A program made the translations under genes and the position numbers. The notes below the pieces were generated by a model, which was given only the letters and a program-made list of their open reading frames with translations, was not told the origin of the DNA and did not search any database. Below are positions 6,740-10,780 of a stretch of DNA of 10,780 bases, piece by piece (the first letter of the stretch is position 1; every line of letters begins with the position of its first letter). This DNA is from Gemmatimonadales bacterium UBA1120 (GTDB lineage Bacteria > Gemmatimonadota > Gemmatimonadetes > Longimicrobiales > Gaopeijiaceae). The stretch is taken from positions 1 through 10,780 of the forward strand of contig DCAZ01000014.1 in assembly GCA_002313925.1 (NCBI GenBank), written 5' to 3'.

Positions 6740-7755
6740 CTCCGCTTCGGTTTATCCTCGTGGGAATGGGCGCCCGGTCACGTGTCTGGCGGAGAGTGTT
6801 AAAGGAGCGCCCGGACTGCCGTCTGGTGGGGTTGGTAGAGACCGATCCGGTCCGGCTTGCTGAGGCTGTGATGGAAACACCCGGTGCCGTGAAAGGATTT
6901 TCTTTGGACGAGGTGGCTGCCGGCGTTGAAGCTGATGTCGTGCTCCTGTGCACCCCGCCGGGTGGACGCCACTCGCAGGTGGCAGCCGCATGTGCTGCCG
7001 GCCTTGGCATTCTCGCCGAGAAACCGCTCGCCGACACGCTTGCTGACGCCGAGTCCCATGTGGCGACCGCGACCGCGGCTAGGATTCCGCTTGCTGTCGG
7101 GCTTAACTTCCGCTACCTAGCGGTGACACAGGCGCTGAAGGCCCTTTTCTCGCCGGACCGGCTGGGCCCGCCAGAGTTTGGCCGATTCACCTACGAACGA
7201 TGGCGAGATGGGCGGCTGCCGCACCTGAACAAGTATCCCATGTCGATGAAACAGCCCATGCTCTGGGAGCAGTCCATCCACCACTTCGACCTCATGCGGT
7301 TCGTCTATGGTGTGGAGCCGATCCACATCTCCGCTCGGACTTTCAACCCGTCATGGTCGATGTACGAGGGCAATGCCAATGTCAGCGCGCTCATCACCTT
7401 CACCGGGGGACTAGAGGTCACCTACCAGGGAACATGGGCGAGCAACTGGCAGAGGATGGGCTTCGAGTGGAGAACGGAGTGTCGGCAGGGGATTGCCCTG
7501 CAGGAGGAGATGTTTGGGGCGCTAGGCTACGCACTCAGAGACGACCCGGAACTTACCCCGGTCCGGCTTCCCGAGAGTGAACCCTGGGTGGACGATGCAC
7601 GTGGCCTCCTCTCGGACTTCGTCAGGCACTTTCGGGAGGGCATGCCACTTCCGTGTCCGGGAACTGATCACCTGAATTCCCTTCGCATGGTGGAGGCTTG
7701 CATTAGATCTTCAGAGGGCGAGGGGGTCGTGAGCCTCTGCGAACAGGAGGGATGA
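6736..7755 (+). CDS. Gfo/Idh/MocA family NAD(P)-dependent oxidoreductase
   Basis: This 339-residue dehydrogenase belongs to the glucose-fructose oxidoreductase / inositol dehydrogenase / rhizopine (MocA) group. Its N-terminal Rossmann domain begins FILVGMGAR (6-14), with an acidic turn after the second strand (VETD, 34-37) and LCTPPGGRH (71-79). The signature EKP lies at 95-97 with Lys96. The C-terminal domain carries EQSIHHFDLMRF (178-189), where a His-x-x-Asp pair (His182, Asp185) fits the catalytic site. The family oxidises or reduces a hydroxyl or keto group on sugars, inositols, imino sugars or opine-like compounds. There is no Tat or Sec signal, so it is cytoplasmic. Translation begins at GTG 6736 overlapping the previous stop (GTGA). 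An AGGAGG at the end of the gene serves the next reading frame. The pairing with the SDR gene points to a two-step conversion of the imported compound (inference). Confidence 0.9.
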   Translation: MTPLRFILVGMGARSRVWRRVLKERPDCRLVGLVETDPVRLAEAVMETPGAVKGFSLDEVAAGVEADVVLLCTPPGGRHSQVAAACAAGLGILAEKPLADTLADAESHVATATAARIPLAVGLNFRYLAVTQALKALFSPDRLGPPEFGRFTYERWRDGRLPHLNKYPMSMKQPMLWEQSIHHFDLMRFVYGVEPIHISARTFNPSWSMYEGNANVSALITFTGGLEVTYQGTWASNWQRMGFEWRTECRQGIALQEEMFGALGYALRDDPELTPVRLPESEPWVDDARGLLSDFVRHFREGMPLPCPGTDHLNSLRMVEACIRSSEGEGVVSLCEQEG

Positions 7756-7763
7756 CCACCTAA
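7745..7763 (+). promoter_or_regulatory. Shine-Dalgarno AGGAGG with a stop/start mini-frame before the binding-protein gene
   Basis: AGGAGG (7745-7750) is the strongest ribosome binding site in the operon. It sits 12 bases before the ATG at 7763, longer than the usual 5-9. An ATG at 7752, nearly touching the site, opens a frame ATG-ACC-ACC-TAA whose stop overlaps the true start (TAATG). The mini-frame is too close to the site to be an efficient start. The strong site agrees with the high output needed for a binding protein. Confidence 0.45.
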
Positions 7764-9322
7764 TGAAACTTAGAACTCTAGGGCCCCGCTCAGCTGCCGC
7801 CGGATTTCTCTGGGCGACCGTAATGGTTGCTGCGTGCTCGCAGCAGGTTGAGGACGCCATCGTGGTGGGGCTCAGCGCTGACATCACAACCTTCGAGCCG
7901 GGGATGATCTCCAGTCGAGATAACGCGAACATCGCTCGGCATATCTTCGCCGGTCTCTTTTCACTGACCTCCGAGGGAGATCACGTTCCAGACCTCGCCC
8001 ACACGCTGGAGATCTCTGAGGATGGGACGGCCTACGTCTACACGTTACGGGAGGGCCTGACCTGCCACGATGGTGAACCCCTCACGGCGGAGGATGTAGC
8101 CTACACCTTCAATCGAATCGCGGACCCCGAGAACCGGTTTACGGGGAACTCTCCCGGTTTCGTATTCACGTCCATCGGCTTTCAGGATGCGGTGGCGCTG
8201 GACGACCTCCGGGTGCAGATCAACCTCGCCCGGAAGAACCCTATCGCATTCGGTCTCATCACCGAGATCTACATCCATTGCAAGGACGCCTACGAGGGGA
8301 TGACCCTCGACGAGGCGGTTTCCAACCCGATTGGGTCGGGTTCGTATCGACTGGCTTCCTGGACCCGGGGGTCAGAGGTGGTGCTGGAGAAGACACGTGA
8401 ACCAGGCAACTTCCAGAGGATCGTGTGGCGCATCATTCCCGAGGCATCCACCCGGACCGCAGAGCTCATCTCCGGGAATGCGGACATCATCACCAATGTG
8501 GTTCCGGAGCAGATTGAGGCGATTAATGGCTCAGGCCGTGCGGAGGTGCAGGTGGTGTCAGGGACTCGGCGGATGTACCTCGGCTTCAGTTTGTCCGAAG
8601 GCTCCCGTCAGATGCCGGGAGGGGAGGCAATCCAGGACCCCCGGGTCCGGAGAGCACTTCAGTATGCCGTGGACGTCCCCACCATTTGCCGCCAACTCCT
8701 CAGCGTCGAATGCGAGCGTGCAACTGGACTAGTGAACCCACCGAATGACCATCCCGGTCTGACGCCCTATCCGTATGATCCCTCTATTGCGGAAGTGCTT
8801 CTGGACGAGGCGGGTTGGTCCCGGGGAACTGACGGGATTCGGTTCGCTATCCGCCTCCAGGCGGGGCGGGCGCGATACGTGAACGATGTCAACATTGTAC
8901 TCGCCATCAGCCAGTACCTGCAGGACGTGGGCCTCGACGTAGAGGTGGATCTCATGGAGTGGGCCTCCGTTTACACCCCTCTCCTTCATGCGCGTAGCAT
9001 GGGTCCTCTCTTCTTCCTTGGGACCGGTGGAGGGCTGTGGAGCCCGATCTACGACATGACCGATCTGGCGGAAGTGGGCTCCAGCACCAACTACACGCAC
9101 TGGGACGACGACCGCTGGTTCAGCCGCTGGGCTGATCTGGCAGAGGCCAAGACGCCCGAAGAGACCCGTCCGATCATCGACGAGATGCTCCAGGTCTTCT
9201 ACGACGATGGGCCTTGGCTGCACCTATACTTTCAGCCGGACTTCTATGGGGTATCGAACCGGATCGACTGGAAGGCCCGGCGCGACGAACGAGTGTTCCT
9301 CTTCGAAGCAGGGCTCAAGTGA
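7763..9322 (+). CDS. ABC transporter substrate-binding lipoprotein, peptide/nickel type (SBP family 5)
   Basis: This 519-residue protein should capture the substrate outside the inner membrane and deliver it to the DppB/DppC-type permease. A lipoprotein signal is clear. There is a basic start (K2, R4, R9), a hydrophobic run (about 11-24) and the lipobox VAAC with lipidated Cys25. Family 5 features follow: VGLSADITTFEPG (35-47), EPLTAEDVAYTFNRI (105-119), NPIGSGSYRL (188-197), SGNADI (237-242), RVRRALQYAVD (294-304), and YDPSIAEVLLDEAGW (338-352). The length is normal for the family. Members bind di- and oligopeptides, but also opines, nickel chelates, glutathione and oligosaccharides, so the ligand cannot be named. 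It begins 7 bases after the Gfo/Idh stop and ends 32 bases before the first permease. The enzymes upstream in the same operon suggest a ureide-, imide- or peptide-conjugated ligand rather than plain peptides (inference). Confidence 0.93.
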   Translation: MKLRTLGPRSAAAGFLWATVMVAACSQQVEDAIVVGLSADITTFEPGMISSRDNANIARHIFAGLFSLTSEGDHVPDLAHTLEISEDGTAYVYTLREGLTCHDGEPLTAEDVAYTFNRIADPENRFTGNSPGFVFTSIGFQDAVALDDLRVQINLARKNPIAFGLITEIYIHCKDAYEGMTLDEAVSNPIGSGSYRLASWTRGSEVVLEKTREPGNFQRIVWRIIPEASTRTAELISGNADIITNVVPEQIEAINGSGRAEVQVVSGTRRMYLGFSLSEGSRQMPGGEAIQDPRVRRALQYAVDVPTICRQLLSVECERATGLVNPPNDHPGLTPYPYDPSIAEVLLDEAGWSRGTDGIRFAIRLQAGRARYVNDVNIVLAISQYLQDVGLDVEVDLMEWASVYTPLLHARSMGPLFFLGTGGGLWSPIYDMTDLAEVGSSTNYTHWDDDRWFSRWADLAEAKTPEETRPIIDEMLQVFYDDGPWLHLYFQPDFYGVSNRIDWKARRDERVFLFEAGLK

Positions 9323-9354
9323 TTCCGGCAGCGTCCTGAGCGGAGGGCCGACTC

Positions 9355-10344
9355 ATGGGATCGTACGTTCTGCGCAGGCTGCTTCAGAGTGTCGTCGTGG
9401 TCATCGGAGTAACATTGGTAAGCTTCCTTGCTCTCCAAGCCGGTGGTGACCCCACGTATCTCTTTGTCAGTGAGCGGGCCTCCCTGGAGGAGATTGAGGC
9501 AACACGTCGGGCCCTGGGCTTTGATCGCCCCCTTCATGAGCAGTACCTGAGCTTTGTGGGTGATCTCGCCCAGGGCGACTTCGGGCAGTCCCTGTCCTAC
9601 CGGCAGCCAGCGATGGAAATCGTTCTTGAAGCCTTGCCTGCCACTATCGAGCTAACCCTCTTCTCAATGGCGCTCGCCCTGCTTCTAGCGATCCCTCTTG
9701 GTGTCTTGGCGGCCATACACCGAGGGACTGCATGGGATGGATCCATAACCACTCTCGCCATGTTTGGGCAGTCGGTCCCAAGCTTTTGGCTGGGGATCAT
9801 GATGATCCTCTTTTTCGGGCTCTATCTGCGCTGGCTCCCCATCTCAGGACAGGTTCCCTTTCTCACCCCTCTGATGGAAGGAGACTTCGGCACAGCCCTC
9901 GGAAACCTACCTCGCACGATTCTCCACCTCATCCTCCCCGGGATCGCCGTGGGGACGTACTCCCTGGCCAGGAATACCCGGCTCGTTCGCTCCTCCCTGC
10001 TAGAGGTGCTAGAACAGGACTACGTCCGGACCGCCCGATCGAAAGGGCTGCCCGAGATGCGAGTTCTCATCCACCATGCTCTGCGCAACGCCTGGCTTCC
10101 GGTGGTGACCATCATCGGTCTGGAGTTCGGCTTCCTCCTGGGTGGGGTCGTGGTGGTGGAGACAGTTTTCAGCTATCCGGGGATCGGTCGCCTCCTGTTT
10201 GCGGCTATTAACCAGCGGGATATCCCCCTCGTGCAGGCAGGGGTCATCCTGTTGGCGGGGATCTTCATTCTCCTCAATCTCCTGGTGGACCTCATCTACG
10301 TTCGTCTCGATCCCAGGATGAAGCTGGCGGAGGGGCGTGGATGA
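9355..10344 (+). CDS. ABC transporter permease, DppB/OppB type
   Basis: This is one of two inner-membrane subunits of a Dpp/Opp-like importer, with 329 residues, close to the family norm. It starts YVLRRLLQSVVVVIG, typical of DppB, with its first membrane segment at about 10-28. A cytoplasm-distal loop holds the family pattern LGFDRPLHEQYLSF (54-67) and GDFGQSL (74-80). Further membrane segments are visible at about 100-122, 135-160, 187-205, 245-267 and 292-315. The EAA-type loop that contacts the ATPase is at about 222-249 (YVRTARSKG, then LRNAWLP). FSYPGIGRLLFAAI (272-285) and the closing YVRLDPRMK are also family features. The ATG at 9355 has GGAGGG (9342-9347) at 7 bases. It overlaps the following DppC-type gene by 4 bases (ATGA). 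Confidence 0.95.
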   Translation: MGSYVLRRLLQSVVVVIGVTLVSFLALQAGGDPTYLFVSERASLEEIEATRRALGFDRPLHEQYLSFVGDLAQGDFGQSLSYRQPAMEIVLEALPATIELTLFSMALALLLAIPLGVLAAIHRGTAWDGSITTLAMFGQSVPSFWLGIMMILFFGLYLRWLPISGQVPFLTPLMEGDFGTALGNLPRTILHLILPGIAVGTYSLARNTRLVRSSLLEVLEQDYVRTARSKGLPEMRVLIHHALRNAWLPVVTIIGLEFGFLLGGVVVVETVFSYPGIGRLLFAAINQRDIPLVQAGVILLAGIFILLNLLVDLIYVRLDPRMKLAEGRG

Positions 10345-10780
10345 CCGATCAACCGGCCAAAGCGATCGTTACCACGGCCCCTCGGGAGACCGAATTCCGA
10401 CGAGAGCTACGGCGTGCCGTCCGCGTCATGGTTGAGGCCCGATGGCCCGTCCTCGCTATAGTCATCCTGCTGGCCACAGCGATCGCGGCTGCCTTCGGCC
10501 CAGCGTTGGCCCCGTTCGATCCCAACCGGCAGAATCTCGTTTTGCGTCTGGCCGATCCGATGTCCTCGGGTCCGGATGGCTCAGTATTCTGGCTGGGATC
10601 AGATGTCCTCGGCAGGGACGTTCTCACCCGCCTCCTCTACGGGGCCCGGGTCTCCCTTCTGGTGGGAATCGCCGCCATCGGGGTAGGGGGGACCATTGGG
10701 ATTGTGGCCGGACTTCTCTCCGGATATTTCGGCGGATGGGTGGACGACCTGATCATGCGTCTAGGGGATATCCAACTCGC
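10341..10780 (+). CDS. ABC transporter permease, DppC/OppC type (5' part, runs off right edge)
   Basis: The frame starts with ATG at 10341, overlapping the stop of the DppB-type gene (ATGA), with GGAGGGG (10329-10335) 5 bases upstream. It stays open to the window end: 146 full codons of a protein normally near 300 residues. A long cytoplasmic N-terminus (1-34) is rich in Arg and Glu. The first membrane segment is about 36-54, followed by the DppC-type periplasmic entry LAPFDPNRQN (56-65), the hallmark LGSDVLGRDVLTRLLYGAR (85-103), a second membrane segment about 104-128, and GYFGGWVDDLIMR (128-140). It completes the two-permease channel. The EAA loop and C-terminus lie outside the window. The one or two ATPase genes expected for this importer are not seen and are probably downstream. 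Confidence 0.93.
   Translation, partial: MTDQPAKAIVTTAPRETEFRRELRRAVRVMVEARWPVLAIVILLATAIAAAFGPALAPFDPNRQNLVLRLADPMSSGPDGSVFWLGSDVLGRDVLTRLLYGARVSLLVGIAAIGVGGTIGIVAGLLSGYFGGWVDDLIMRLGDIQL

Noticed and set aside
9323..9354. The short gap between the binding protein and the permease, as a possible site for a terminator that lowers permease expression.
   Set aside because: No stem-loop with a T run is visible; it contains mainly the GGAGGG ribosome binding site.

Overview
The window is a dense, GC-rich (about 60% by eye) bacterial region. It holds two divergent transcription units around one 181-base intergenic space (960-1140). On the minus strand there are two DUF4438-family genes: a complete one, and the first 31 codons of a second that runs off the left edge. 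On the plus strand a single tightly packed run of ten genes reads off the right edge. In order they are an M32 (Taq-type) metallocarboxypeptidase, a class I PLP aminotransferase, a VOC-superfamily protein resembling methylmalonyl-CoA epimerase, a PuuE-type allantoinase/cyclic amidohydrolase of the polysaccharide deacetylase fold, an AllA-type ureidoglycolate lyase, an extended SDR epimerase/dehydratase, a Gfo/Idh/MocA dehydrogenase, a peptide/nickel-type (SBP family 5) lipoprotein, a DppB-type permease, and a partial DppC-type permease.

The plus-strand genes overlap by 4 bases at four junctions (GTGA or ATGA) and are otherwise separated by 7-35 bases. This is strong evidence for one operon with coupled translation. 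The substrate-binding protein and permeases lie last, and the ATPase genes are probably past the right edge.

As a working model (inference), the operon imports a small nitrogen-containing molecule through a Dpp/Opp-type ABC importer and breaks it down inside the cell. The PuuE-like and AllA-like pair points to ring opening of a ureide, hydantoin or cyclic imide, followed by release of urea or a carbamoyl group. The peptidase and aminotransferase suggest that amino-acid parts are also processed. The SDR and Gfo/Idh enzymes suggest redox or epimerisation steps on a hydroxyl- or sugar-like part. No allantoicase or allantoate amidohydrolase, urate-oxidising enzyme or transcription regulator is visible, so a simple textbook allantoin pathway is not shown here. 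The exact combination, divergent from a DUF4438 pair, is the most interesting thing in the window.

The organism cannot be fixed from the sequence. The lipoprotein signal, clear GGAGG-type ribosome binding sites, GC content and gene content would fit an uncultured environmental bacterium such as a member of Gemmatimonadota or Chloroflexota, but this is a low-confidence guess. No RNA genes, insertion sequences, CRISPR arrays or phage genes were seen, and no stretch over 300 bases lacks a gene.
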